Source: a virus. From it: 64,000 nucleotides of DNA. The position numbers were made by a program, and so were the translations under genes. The notes under the pieces were generated by a model, which was given only the letters and a program-made list of their open reading frames with translations, searched no databases and was not told the DNA's origin. Below, one piece after another: positions 23,658 to 30,582 of the stretch; the stretch's first letter is position 1; every line of letters begins with the position of its first letter. The stretch spans positions 1-64,000 of the IMG/VR virus record IMGVR_UViG_3300035088_000013. One strand, 5' to 3'.

Positions 23658-23861
23658 ATGAGCATCTACGAGTACCGCGACGGCGTGAAGATGGCCAGCG
23701 ACGAGCTGGTGGAGTTCTGGAACAGCCGTGACCTGTGCTGGGCCTGCGACCAGATCCACACCCCGCAGCACACCACGGACGGCTTCCACCACTACCGGTG
23801 CCCGCGCAACAGCACCCACCCGTTCGACGAGCTGACCTGGAAGCGGCCCGTCACCGCCTGA
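23658..23861 (+). CDS. Hypothetical Cys-pair protein, 67 aa
   Basis: ATG 23658. It has C-W-A-C-D-Q-I-H near residue 27 and H-H-Y-R-C-P near 46, so a Cys3/His zinc-like site. First of two genes behind copy 8. Confidence 0.8.
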   Translation: MSIYEYRDGVKMASDELVEFWNSRDLCWACDQIHTPQHTTDGFHHYRCPRNSTHPFDELTWKRPVTA

Positions 23862-23884
23862 ACCCCCGAGAGGACCCCCGACCC

Positions 23885-24124
23885 ATGACGCCTGAGACGT
23901 TCGTGATCCTCGGATCGATGCAATGGGGCTACGGCCCCACCCTGGACGCCGCGAAGCGGCGGTGGCGCACGCAAGGCCGCGGGAAACTCTCCGACGGCTA
24001 CGGCGTCTACACCTTCGGCGAGGGGTCGACCTTCGAGGGGGTCGACAACCTCGGCCGGGTGCACTGGTCCGGCGAGCGGCCCGCGTTCACCGAGGTCCCG
24101 GCCCGGACCCGGAAAGCCTGTTGA
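23885..24124 (+). CDS. Hypothetical protein, 79 aa
   Basis: ATG 23885 with GAGAGGACC upstream. It starts MTPETFVILGSMQWGYGPTL and is beta-rich. It ends K-A-C then the TGA inside promoter copy 9, so its end and the next promoter are fused. Function unknown. Confidence 0.8.
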   Translation: MTPETFVILGSMQWGYGPTLDAAKRRWRTQGRGKLSDGYGVYTFGEGSTFEGVDNLGRVHWSGERPAFTEVPARTRKAC

Positions 24125-24180
24125 CATCGCACGGGTGATCGTGTTTACTTGGTTTGTGAGCGGGGGGCTGGAGCCCCCGC
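24121..24180 (+). promoter_or_regulatory. Promoter plus leader hairpin module (copy 9)
   Basis: TTGACA 24121-24126, 17 bp, TTTACT 24144-24149; hairpin 24161-24179. Confidence 0.86.
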
Positions 24181-24201
24181 CCCAACCCCGAGGAGGCCCC
24201 C

Positions 24202-24423
24202 ATGACCACCATCACCCGGTTCCCGTGCCCCCACCCGGTGCAGGACGCCGACGAGGACGGCATCTACACCACCGACTGCGAGGCCCCGGCCGCGACCTAC
24301 GCCGACGGCACCGGCTGGGCGTGCGTGAACGGCCACCACGACGCCGACGACTCCTACCGGGTCGAGGACCCGGCCGAGAACTTCCGCGAGCGGTACATCG
24401 AGCGGATGTACGCCACCGCGTGA
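24202..24423 (+). CDS. Hypothetical protein, 73 aa
   Basis: ATG 24202 behind GAGGAGG. Two Cys-containing segments (F-P-C-P-H, D-C-E-A-P and W-A-C-V-N-G-H-H) suggest a small zinc-binding fold. First of three genes in the unit. Confidence 0.82.
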   Translation: MTTITRFPCPHPVQDADEDGIYTTDCEAPAATYADGTGWACVNGHHDADDSYRVEDPAENFRERYIERMYATA

Positions 24424-24479
24424 CCCCCCCCGGGCCGGGGGAGGCGACCCCCCGGCCCCCCGAGAGAGGCAGCACACCC

Positions 24480-25226
24480 ATGAGCACCCACGCGATCATC
24501 GGCACCCCCACCCCCGGCGGCGGATTCCGGGGCCGCTACGTCCACTACGACGGCGCGCCGCACGGCGTCGGCACAACCCTCGCGGCGATCATCGCTCGCG
24601 ACGGCCTCGAGCACGCCCTGCGGGTTCTCACCGAGGACCACACCTCCTGGGCAATGCTGGACGAGGACCTGCCCGAGCACCCCGACGACATCCCGTTCAC
24701 CGTGCGCCACAACCGGCAGGTCGCCGGATACGGGATGGCGCACCACCCGGACGAGCCGACCGCTGCCGAGTGGTACTCCGACACCGGCACCACCGAGGCC
24801 GGGGCGGAGTGGGCGTACGCGGCCACCCCCGACGGCATCCAGGTGTGGCGGCGGCCGATCGGCGGGAGCTGGGGGCGGCGGCCCGACCTGGACATCACCT
24901 ACCCGGTCCGGGAGACCGTGTGGTGCGGCGCGGCGCACGGCGGCCCCGGGAAGCCGCACTTCGACCGGCCGGACTGCGTCGGCCCGCACTACACCGACCA
25001 GCGGACCCGTGAGCGGCTGAACGCCGAGCACATCCGGGCCGGGCGGCCGGACACCCCCGGCCACGGCGGCGGTGGACGTGCGGAGCTGCTGGACCTGCTG
25101 GCCGGGCGGATCGAGCTGGCCTACGCGAAATCCCGGACCGGGCATGTCGGCGAGCACGCACGGGAGATAGCGGAACTGATCCTGGACACCCCCGGCATCA
25201 CCATCACGAAGGAGCAGCAGGCATGA
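24480..25226 (+). CDS. Hypothetical protein, 248 aa
   Basis: ATG 24480 after GAGAGAGG. The N-terminal 70 residues (MSTHAIIGTPTPGGGFRGRY) have the look of a family frequent in actinophage accessory regions, followed by a middle W-Y-S-D-T-G segment and a C-terminal helical region with H-V-G-E-H-A-R-E-I. No catalytic signature seen. ATGA overlap with the next gene. Confidence 0.83.
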   Translation: MSTHAIIGTPTPGGGFRGRYVHYDGAPHGVGTTLAAIIARDGLEHALRVLTEDHTSWAMLDEDLPEHPDDIPFTVRHNRQVAGYGMAHHPDEPTAAEWYSDTGTTEAGAEWAYAATPDGIQVWRRPIGGSWGRRPDLDITYPVRETVWCGAAHGGPGKPHFDRPDCVGPHYTDQRTRERLNAEHIRAGRPDTPGHGGGGRAELLDLLAGRIELAYAKSRTGHVGEHAREIAELILDTPGITITKEQQA

Positions 25227-25522
25227 GTCTCGACGGGTTCTGGGCGGCGATCGACCACCAGCTCGAGCAGCTGCGGACGGCCACGACGGTCGACGAGGTG
25301 ATCGGCATCCTCGGCGGCAAGCACCCCGACTCGTCCGGGGATGCGTTCTTCGCCGGGGGCGGCGGCGACGGCTCGGTCTACGAGTCGCTGCGCGAGGCGG
25401 GCTGGGAGGTGGCCTGGTTCGACGCCGGGTACTACTGGGCGATGCGGACCCCCGACGGCCGGGACGGCATCACGTACGTCGAGGGCGACATCATGCGGGG
25501 GGTGCGCAAGCCGGTGTTCTGA
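25223..25522 (+). CDS. Hypothetical protein, 99 aa
   Basis: ATG 25223 overlapping the previous stop (ATGA), GGAGCAGCAG upstream. It starts MSLDGFWAAIDHQLEQL; the C-terminal half has W-F-D-A-G-Y-Y-W-A-M and I-T-Y-V-E-G-D-I-M. Last gene before the structured non-coding region. Confidence 0.82.
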   Translation: MSLDGFWAAIDHQLEQLRTATTVDEVIGILGGKHPDSSGDAFFAGGGGDGSVYESLREAGWEVAWFDAGYYWAMRTPDGRDGITYVEGDIMRGVRKPVF

Positions 25523-25531
25523 GCCCGGGGT

Positions 25532-25564
25532 CCCCGGGGGCGTCCCGAACAGGCACCCCCGGGG
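25532..25564 (+). terminator. GC-rich hairpin after the 25223 gene
   Basis: CCCCGGGGG (25532-25540) pairs with CCCCCGGGG (25556-25564) over a 15-nt loop. Probable terminator of the copy-9 unit, no T-run. Confidence 0.55.
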
Positions 25565-25589
25565 GTAGGACATACGCAGCAGTGAGCAT

Positions 25590-25800
25590 AACCGGCCGGT
25601 TCGCCCGGCCGGGGCGGGACACGCGCGGCGGGGCCTCCAGAACCCCGCTGGGCGGCCCGGCGGCCGGACGGGTACCCACGGGGTCCCCGCTGGCCGTGAC
25701 GGGCCAGGGCGGGCGTCGTAGCGAGCCCCCCGGGTGGAGTTGCCTCTCCTCCCCGGGGCGCGGCCGGTACGACGCCCGCCTTGTCGTATCCACCACCCAA
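25590..25800 (+). other. Gene-free, highly structured region
   Basis: No credible gene. A CCGGCCGG-TTCG-C-CCGGCCGG hairpin near 25594-25614 is followed by a long helix. In that helix GGCGGGCGTCGTA (25708-25720) pairs with TACGACGCCCGCC (25768-25780) and extends to about 16 bp with a G-U and two more pairs. An inner stem of CCCCGGG/CCCGGGG plus GGAG/CTCC lies within. Candidate structured RNA or strong attenuator. Confidence 0.5.
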
Positions 25801-25805
25801 GCCTG

Positions 25806-25869
25806 TTGACATCACGCGGTGCATCGTGTTTACTCAGTTTGTGAGCGGCGGAGGGGCTGGAGCCCCCGC
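25806..25869 (+). promoter_or_regulatory. Promoter plus leader hairpin module (copy 10)
   Basis: TTGACA 25806-25811, 17 bp, TTTACT 25829-25834; hairpin about 25849-25868 with an A interrupting the G-run (GGAGGGGCTGGAGCCCCC). Confidence 0.84.
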
Positions 25870-25892
25870 CCGAACCCGAAGGGGAGGCCGAC

Positions 25893-26162
25893 ATGTTCCG
25901 CACCGAACGTGAGCGGGAGTGCTACCGGGCGTTGCACACCGGCGGAGAGGCGGCGCTGGAGGCGCTGGTCGGGGACGTGATCTCCACCGATCTGATCAAC
26001 CGCTGGGCGGACGCGGGGATGCTCCGGGTGAAGAACCTCGACCCCGGACGCGCACCGAAGCCCCTGGTCCTGATGAACGCGGACGAGCGTGCCGCGTGGA
26101 ACGCCCACGTCATCGCGAACACCGGCTACACGATCAAGACGTTCGCGAAGTACGCCCACTGA
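25893..26162 (+). CDS. Hypothetical protein, 89 aa, possible winged-helix
   Basis: ATG 25893 behind GGGGAGG. The sequence E-A-A-L-E-A-L-V-G-D-V-I-S-T-D-L-I then W-A-D-A-G-M-L-R-V has the helix-strand pattern of a small winged helix. Single-gene unit, stop just before copy 11. Function unknown. Confidence 0.82.
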   Translation: MFRTERERECYRALHTGGEAALEALVGDVISTDLINRWADAGMLRVKNLDPGRAPKPLVLMNADERAAWNAHVIANTGYTIKTFAKYAH

Positions 26163-26167
26163 TCCTG

Positions 26168-26229
26168 TTGACATGACGCAGGAGATGGTGTTTACTTTGT
26201 TTGTGAGCGCGGGGGGCTGGAGCCCCCGC
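26168..26229 (+). promoter_or_regulatory. Promoter plus leader hairpin module (copy 11)
   Basis: TTGACA 26168-26173, 17 bp, TTTACT 26191-26196; hairpin 26210-26228. Confidence 0.86.
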
Positions 26230-26250
26230 CCCGCGAGAGAGGCCACCGAC

Positions 26251-27153
26251 ATGATGACCACCGCGAACACCACCGCCACCGCCGGGACCTGCCTGGCCTG
26301 CGGATTCGTCAACGCCACCACCGACCCCGCCACCGTCACCGCCTGCACCGGATGCGGGGAGCGGGTCGTGCTGACCTGGGTCCGGGGCGTCACCAACAAG
26401 CGGGTCCCCTGCGACGACCGGTGCCAATACGCCATCGGCTCCTACTGCTCCTGCGCCTGCGGCGGCCGCAACCACCGGGCCGGATACATCCACGTCGACC
26501 TGGTCCCCGCCTACATCCGGGAGCGCGACGCGAAACGGCACGCCGACCGGCTGGCCCGGGCCGCCAGCAAGGCCGCCGCGACCCGGGCCGCGCACGCCAC
26601 CGCGATGGCCGAGCTGCTGGCCGAGCACCCCACCCTGGAGGCCCTGCTGGGCGACCGGTACGACGGCGCGTACGGCTTCATGGCCGACATGCGGGCCGCG
26701 CTGGAGCGGGGCGACATGACCCCCCGGCAGATCGAGGCCGCGACCGACGCCGTCGAGCGCGACGCCGCCCGGGACCGGGCACGCGACGAGCGGGACGCGG
26801 CGCGGGCCGCGCTGGCCGCCGCGGGGGTCAAGGTCACCGAGGGCCGCCGGGTCCTCGAGGGCGAGATCGTCCGGGTGTCCAGCAAGGAGAGCTACTTCGG
26901 CTACCAGGAGCGGACCGTGTGGCAGATCATGGTCAAGCTGGCCGACGGGTGCACGGTGATGGGCACCCTGCCCGAGGGGATCCGGCCCACCTCCTACACC
27001 GGCGGCGAGGCCACCGACGAGGGCTCCTGGGCGTGGCACATGGCCCAGCTGGTCGGCAAGACCGTCCGGTTCACCGGCACCGTGAAGCCCTCCGACCGGG
27101 ACGAGACCTTCGGGTTCTACACCCGGCCCACCAAGGCCGCACTGGTCGACTGA
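26251..27153 (+). CDS. Zinc-ribbon, coiled-coil and OB-like domain protein
   Basis: 300 residues, ATG 26251. N-terminus: C-L-A-C-G near 14-17, C-T-G-C near 33-36 and later C-S-C-A-C-G-G-R-N-H. Middle (residues 90-205): a long Ala/Arg/Glu coiled coil. C-terminus (205-300): beta-rich domain with G-E-I-V-R-V then W-Q-I-M-V-K-L and F-T-G-T-V-K-P-S-D-R-D-E-T-F-G-F. The last domain resembles one seen in phage nucleic-acid proteins. Could be a single-strand-binding or primase-associated factor; not established. Confidence 0.83.
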   Translation: MMTTANTTATAGTCLACGFVNATTDPATVTACTGCGERVVLTWVRGVTNKRVPCDDRCQYAIGSYCSCACGGRNHRAGYIHVDLVPAYIRERDAKRHADRLARAASKAAATRAAHATAMAELLAEHPTLEALLGDRYDGAYGFMADMRAALERGDMTPRQIEAATDAVERDAARDRARDERDAARAALAAAGVKVTEGRRVLEGEIVRVSSKESYFGYQERTVWQIMVKLADGCTVMGTLPEGIRPTSYTGGEATDEGSWAWHMAQLVGKTVRFTGTVKPSDRDETFGFYTRPTKAALVD

Positions 27154-27203
27154 GACTGGGCGCGGCGGGACGCCCGGGGCTGACCGGCCCCGGGCGGACC
27201 CGG

Positions 27204-27370
27204 TATCGTCTCCAGGCACAAGCACGGGCGCGGTCCACCCCGGCGGGCGTTGGTCACATGGGCCTCTCCGCCCGCCGTACCCCGGACCCCCGTGCTTGAG
27301 CGGCCTGCAAGTCGTCTCCAGCGCGCGCAGGTCGTGACTGAAAGCCCCCCGTGATCACCGGGGGGCTTTC
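27204..27370 (+). ncRNA. Candidate phage small RNA with promoter and terminator
   Basis: A gene-free unit. A -35-like CTGACC (27180-27185) lies 18 bp before a -10-like TATCGT (27204-27209). Then a nested three-helix hairpin follows: 27219-27228/27289-27298 (10 bp), 27232-27236/27284-27288 (5 bp), 27241-27249/27269-27277 (9 bp). It ends in a perfect 12-bp stem GAAAGCCCCCCG/CGGGGGGCTTTC at 27340-27370. A direct repeat CGTCTCCAG occurs at 27208 and 27314. No known RNA family is recognised. Confidence 0.5.
27340..27370. terminator. Perfect 12-bp terminator-like hairpin
   Basis: GAAAGCCCCCCG (27340-27351) / CGGGGGGCTTTC (27359-27370) with a 7-nt loop; A-rich 5-prime foot on both strands, so it could act in both directions. 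Confidence 0.7.
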
Positions 27371-27421
27371 GGCGTTCACCGGTCCGGCTCGGGGTTACTC
27401 ATCCTTCCTTCCACGTGTAAG

Positions 27422-27712
27422 ATGATCAGTATGGCAAAGGACAAGGTCACCGTCACACTGGATCCCGAAATCATCGCCTACACCGACGCGGACGCGGCCA
27501 GCGAAGGCCTGAACCGCTCCGAATACGTCGAGCGGACCCTCCGCGACGTCCACAACCGGCTACGCGCCCGCCGCGCGGTGGAGGGGACCGCCGCACTGCT
27601 GGCCGATCCGGACTTCGCCGCCCAGCTGGCCGCCGCCCGCGCATGGACCGCCCCGTTCCGCGAAGCCCGCAGCCAGCACCTCAACGAGTTGAACGCCACG
27701 GCCGCCGCGTGA
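27422..27712 (+). CDS. Ribbon-helix-helix antitoxin (MazE/ParD-like)
   Basis: 96 residues from ATG 27422 (alternative ATG 27431, M-A-K-D-K-V). V-T-V-T-L-D-P-E-I-I-A-Y is an RHH strand and helix; N-R-S-E-Y-V-E-R-T-L-R-D follows. The long C-terminal arm is the toxin-wrapping part of such antitoxins. It overlaps the toxin gene by GTGA. No repeated promoter module; own leader. Confidence 0.82.
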   Translation: MISMAKDKVTVTLDPEIIAYTDADAASEGLNRSEYVERTLRDVHNRLRARRAVEGTAALLADPDFAAQLAAARAWTAPFREARSQHLNELNATAAA

Positions 27713-28008
27713 AACACGCCGAGATCCACTCGCCGGACCGGCAGACCAACGCCAAGTTCGTGGTCCTCACCAGCGACAGCTGGAACAGCTCCGGCCAAGA
27801 CCCGGTGATCGCCCATATCATCCGCAGCCACGGCGCGGGCAACGACCTCGTGATCGAGCTGAGCGAATTCGACCCGGTCAGCGGAGTCGTGCTCACGCCC
27901 TGGCCGGAGAGCATCCCGGCCAACGAACCTACCGAGCTGCTCGGCATGCTCACCGGCGCGACCATGGCCCGCCTCAAAGACGCGCTGCGCCTGCTGTACG
28001 ACCTGTGA
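27709..28008 (+). CDS. PemK/MazF-like toxin
   Basis: 99 residues, GTG 27709 overlapping the antitoxin stop. V-V-L-T-S-D-S-W-N-S-S is typical of the PemK/MazF beta-barrel start, and the C-terminal M-L-T-G-A-T-M-A-R-L-K-D-A-L of its last helix. The R-G-D-I-x loop of classical MazF is not evident, so activity cannot be assumed. MazF-type toxins cut mRNA at short sequences. Ends at a strong terminator. Confidence 0.78.
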   Translation: MKHAEIHSPDRQTNAKFVVLTSDSWNSSGQDPVIAHIIRSHGAGNDLVIELSEFDPVSGVVLTPWPESIPANEPTELLGMLTGATMARLKDALRLLYDL

Positions 28009-28056
28009 AAACAGCCTCACCCGGGCGGTCTCCGAATCCGGCCCCAGCGTTCCGTT

Positions 28057-28099
28057 CGCCCCCCTTCCGGCCCTGGCCGCCGAGGGGGGCGATTTCTTT
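28057..28099 (+). terminator. Intrinsic terminator after the MazF-like toxin
   Basis: CGCCCCCC (28057-28064) pairs with GGGGGGCG (28084-28091), followed by ATTTCTTTT: a stem and T-run. Confidence 0.85.
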
Positions 28100-28110
28100 T
28101 CCCCTACCTG

Positions 28111-28176
28111 TTGACATCCTGGCTGTGTCCGTGTTTACTTAGTTTATGAGCGGCGGGGGGGCTGGAGCCCCCCGCC
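28111..28176 (+). promoter_or_regulatory. Promoter plus extended leader hairpin module (copy 12)
   Basis: TTGACA 28111-28116, 17 bp, TTTACT 28134-28139. Hairpin 28152-28176 has one extra G and one extra C, i.e. both arms lengthened together. Confidence 0.86.
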
Positions 28177-28195
28177 CCGCCCGAGAGGAGCCCCC

Positions 28196-28429
28196 ATGAC
28201 CACCACGATCGACACCCCCCGCGGCCCGATCTCCGTCGGCGCGCGGATCGGCTACAAGCCCTTCCTGGGCGGCCTGCGCATGGTCACCGTGACCCTGGTC
28301 GACCCCGACATCAGGAACGGCCGTCCCGGGTTCGAGGGCGTCGTCGACGGCGTCACCGACCCCGACGACGCCGGGGTGTGGGGTTACGCCGACCAGATCA
28401 TCCGGATCTACGACCGGGGGCTGGCGTGA
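28196..28429 (+). CDS. Hypothetical protein, 77 aa
   Basis: ATG 28196 behind GAGAGGAG. A small beta-rich protein (MTTTIDTPRGPISVGARIGY, later Y-A-D-Q-I-I-R-I-Y). First of three coupled genes in the copy-12 unit (TGATG overlap with the next). Confidence 0.82.
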   Translation: MTTTIDTPRGPISVGARIGYKPFLGGLRMVTVTLVDPDIRNGRPGFEGVVDGVTDPDDAGVWGYADQIIRIYDRGLA

Positions 28430-28701
28430 TGAGCGCGCTCACCGTGCGGGAGCTGCTGGACGGCCTCGCGGACGGCCGGTTCACCCTCGAGCAGGTGGCG
28501 GCGGACTTCGCCGCCCGGCCGTGGCCGCCGTTGCCGCCGCGGCCGACTCTGGCCCAGGCGTACGGGGTGAACGATGACGAGCTGGTCGGCGACCCGGACT
28601 CGTGGAAGCAGGTGCAGACCGATCCGCGGTTGACCGGCGTCCAGTACGAGGTCCTGTTCCACGCGGCCGGGCCGCAGACCCGACAGGAGGGTCCGGCGTG
28701 A
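28429..28701 (+). CDS. Paralogue of the late-cluster protein at 53237
   Basis: 90 residues, ATG 28429 overlapping the previous stop (TGATG). Helix L-T-V-R-E-L-L-D-G-L, then W-P-P-L-P-P-R-P-T-L-A-Q, then S-W-K-Q-V and L-F-x-A-A-G-P-Q-T-R. The same order with about 60 percent identity by eye is found in the protein at 53237-53494. No family name is known to me; a helical adaptor or DNA-binding role is possible. Confidence 0.84.
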   Translation: MSALTVRELLDGLADGRFTLEQVAADFAARPWPPLPPRPTLAQAYGVNDDELVGDPDSWKQVQTDPRLTGVQYEVLFHAAGPQTRQEGPA

Positions 28702-28967
28702 GCGAGATCTACCGGCCGGGGGAGGTGGTCGCGGTGAGCGTCGACGGCGGGGTGCGGCCGATGTACGTGCACCGGGTGGTGCAGCTGCTGGTCGTGGGGA
28801 CGTCGCCGGAGGGCGGCCGGACGTGCAAGGTGGGGGAGCGGGAGGTGGTCGCGGTCGGGCTCCCGGCGGTCTCCGAGGCGGTCGCGCGGGCGTCGGGGTT
28901 CGACGTGCAGCAGGTGGCCGAGAGCATCGCGGAGGACTACGCCGATTGGGTCGCGGACCAAAACTAG
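28698..28967 (+). CDS. Hypothetical protein, 89 aa
   Basis: GTG 28698 overlapping the previous stop (GTGA). Beta-rich first half (Y-R-P-G-E-V-V-A-V-S-V-D), helical C-terminus (V-A-E-S-I-A-E-D-Y-A-D-W). Third gene of the unit. Function unknown. Confidence 0.82.
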   Translation: MSEIYRPGEVVAVSVDGGVRPMYVHRVVQLLVVGTSPEGGRTCKVGEREVVAVGLPAVSEAVARASGFDVQQVAESIAEDYADWVADQN

Positions 28968-28976
28968 CCCGCCTGT

Positions 28977-29039
28977 TGACATCACGTGCCAGATCGTGTT
29001 TACTTGGTTTGTGAGCGGCGGGGGGCTGGAGCCCCCGCC
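28977..29039 (+). promoter_or_regulatory. Promoter plus leader hairpin module (copy 13)
   Basis: TTGACA 28977-28982, 17 bp, TTTACT 29000-29005; hairpin 29020-29038. Confidence 0.86.
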
Positions 29040-29068
29040 CCCGACCCCGACCCCCCGAGGAGGCCCCC

Positions 29069-29251
29069 ATGTACGACGTCCACCCCGCCTACGCCGACGC
29101 GAACGGCACCTACGCCTGGTGCGACCGGCACGACCTGACCACCGTGGTCGCCGAGCACACCGCGGTCGGCTACGCGGGCGGCACCGTCTGGTCCCTGGAG
29201 CTGGCCTGCGGGTGCACCGAGACCAGCGAGACCATCGGGGACATCCGGTGA
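29069..29251 (+). CDS. Hypothetical protein, 60 aa
   Basis: ATG 29069 behind GAGGAGG. Contains W-C-D-R-H-D and C-G-C-T-E-T, so three Cys and a His that could hold a zinc. GTGA overlap with the next gene. Confidence 0.8.
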   Translation: MYDVHPAYADANGTYAWCDRHDLTTVVAEHTAVGYAGGTVWSLELACGCTETSETIGDIR

Positions 29252-29688
29252 CCGGCCACCGGTGGCGGCCGGTGCCGCTGTGGCCGTCCGCGCGGCGGTG
29301 CTCGGCGTGCCGCCTGGTCGCGGCCCGGTTCGGCGGCGAGAAGCCGGGATCGTTCACCGCGTGGATGTCCGGCGGGGTCCTGTTGGGCACCAGCCAGCGG
29401 GACACCGAGCCGGGGTGCCCGACCCCGTACGCCCCGAACGCGGGATCCGGCCCGAAGCGGGGCTGGCAGGCCGTCTACGGCGACGCCTCGAGGCAGGCGG
29501 TCCCCACCCCCGCGCAGGTCCGCGTCCTCGCCCAGGGCCTCGCCAGCGGCGACACGGTCCTCGAGGGCGGGCACCGTCCGGCGACCGTGGCCCGGATGCG
29601 CACGTACGGGTGGCTCGACAACCGGTACCGGGTCACCCCGGCCGGGGCGGCGGCGTTCGGGCGGCGCGGCGGCCGGGTGCCCGCCTAG
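29248..29688 (+). CDS. Hypothetical protein, 146 aa, possible winged helix
   Basis: GTG 29248. N-terminal C-S-A-C-R near residue 19. The C-terminal half (V-R-V-L-A-Q-G-L, A-T-V-A-R-M-R-T-Y-G-W-L, Y-R-V-T-P-A-G-A) has the pattern of a winged-helix protein ending in a wing plus T-P-A-G. Second gene of the unit; converges with the minus gene at 29685. Confidence 0.8.
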   Translation: MTGHRWRPVPLWPSARRCSACRLVAARFGGEKPGSFTAWMSGGVLLGTSQRDTEPGCPTPYAPNAGSGPKRGWQAVYGDASRQAVPTPAQVRVLAQGLASGDTVLEGGHRPATVARMRTYGWLDNRYRVTPAGAAAFGRRGGRVPA

Positions 29689-29963
29689 GCCGTGGGTGGC
29701 GGGGCGGGCGGGACGGCGATCCGGTTCACCTCGAGGACGAACGTCTGCGCGTCTACGTTGATGGCGAGGGTGTTGCCGGTGAGCCGGTCGACCGCGGCCA
29801 CGTGCTCCCCGCCGTCGATCAGGGCGGCGAGGTAGGACACGAACCTTTCCACGCCCATCGGGGGCGGCTCGTGGACGGCCGCTTCGCGGCGCAGCCCGCA
29901 GAACCGGCCGCCGACGTCGTACATGCACGTTCCGGCCGCGCTGATCAGGAATGGGTGGCCCAT
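29685..29963 (-). CDS. Hypothetical protein on the opposite strand, 92 aa
   Basis: ATG 29963; ends overlap tail-to-tail with the 29248 gene by 4 nt. It reads MGHPFLISAAGTCMYDVGGR; the C-terminus is Pro-rich (V-P-P-A-P-P-P-T-A). It is the only leftward gene between 22.5 and 38.5 kb. No promoter copy or strong Shine-Dalgarno upstream. Function unknown. Confidence 0.62.
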   Translation of the reverse strand: MGHPFLISAAGTCMYDVGGRFCGLRREAAVHEPPPMGVERFVSYLAALIDGGEHVAAVDRLTGNTLAINVDAQTFVLEVNRIAVPPAPPPTA

Positions 29964-30004
29964 CCCGGGGAGTGTACGGGGCCGGGAAACCCCCGCATCG
30001 CCTG

Positions 30005-30064
30005 TTGACATCGCGTGCGGGATGGTGTTTACTTGGTTTGTGAGCGGGGGGCTGGAGCCCCCGC
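30005..30064 (+). promoter_or_regulatory. Promoter plus leader hairpin module (copy 14)
   Basis: TTGACA 30005-30010, 17 bp, TTTACT 30028-30033; hairpin 30045-30063. Confidence 0.86.
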
Positions 30065-30086
30065 CCCGAGCGCCCGGGAGGCCCCC

Positions 30087-30446
30087 ATGTTCACCACCTA
30101 CGAGATCCTCACCGCCCGCATCGGCGCGACGTTCGACGGCCTGATCGTCGCGGACCGGTCCTGGCCCGCGGACGCGCCGAAGCCCGGCCCGGAGCTGGAG
30201 CCCGGCTCGGACGCCTGGTACGAGGCCATCGGCCCGGCGGGCACGGTGTACCTGACCTCCGACGGCCGCGGAGCGAACACCTACGGGTGGTGCGAGTGTG
30301 GCGGACAGACCGGCCAGGTGTGGTTCGACTCGCCCGGCATCGGCGAGGGCCAGGTGTGGGTGCGCTACGAGCGGTACACGCCCGCGGGGCGGGAGGCGCA
30401 CGGGTGGGTGCACCAGGGCTGCCGGATGCTGCTGCAGGTCGGCTGA
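30087..30446 (+). CDS. Hypothetical protein, 119 aa
   Basis: ATG 30087 behind GGGAGG. N-terminal helix, then beta strands with D-S-P-G-I-G-E-G-Q-V-W-V-R-Y. C-E-C-G-G near residue 72 and G-C-R near the end could bind a metal. Single-gene unit followed by a long hairpin. Confidence 0.82.
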   Translation: MFTTYEILTARIGATFDGLIVADRSWPADAPKPGPELEPGSDAWYEAIGPAGTVYLTSDGRGANTYGWCECGGQTGQVWFDSPGIGEGQVWVRYERYTPAGREAHGWVHQGCRMLLQVG

Positions 30447-30453
30447 GCGGGCC

Positions 30454-30481
30454 GGGGGTGTTGGCGATCGCCAACACCCCC
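30454..30481 (+). terminator. Perfect 12-bp palindromic hairpin
   Basis: GGGGGTGTTGGC (30454-30465), GATC, GCCAACACCCCC (30470-30481), between the 30087 gene and promoter copy 15. Confidence 0.65.
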
Positions 30482-30503
30482 CGGATCGGTTACCGAAACC
30501 CTG

Positions 30504-30561
30504 TTGACATGACGCGGTTCATCGTGTTTACTTGACTTGTGCGGGGGGCTGGAGCCCCCGC
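30504..30561 (+). promoter_or_regulatory. Promoter plus leader hairpin module (copy 15)
   Basis: TTGACA 30504-30509, 17 bp, TTTACT 30527-30532; hairpin 30542-30560. The GTGAGC segment between -10 and stem is shortened to GTGC. Confidence 0.85.
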
Positions 30562-30582
30562 CCCGCCCCAAGGAGGCCCCCG

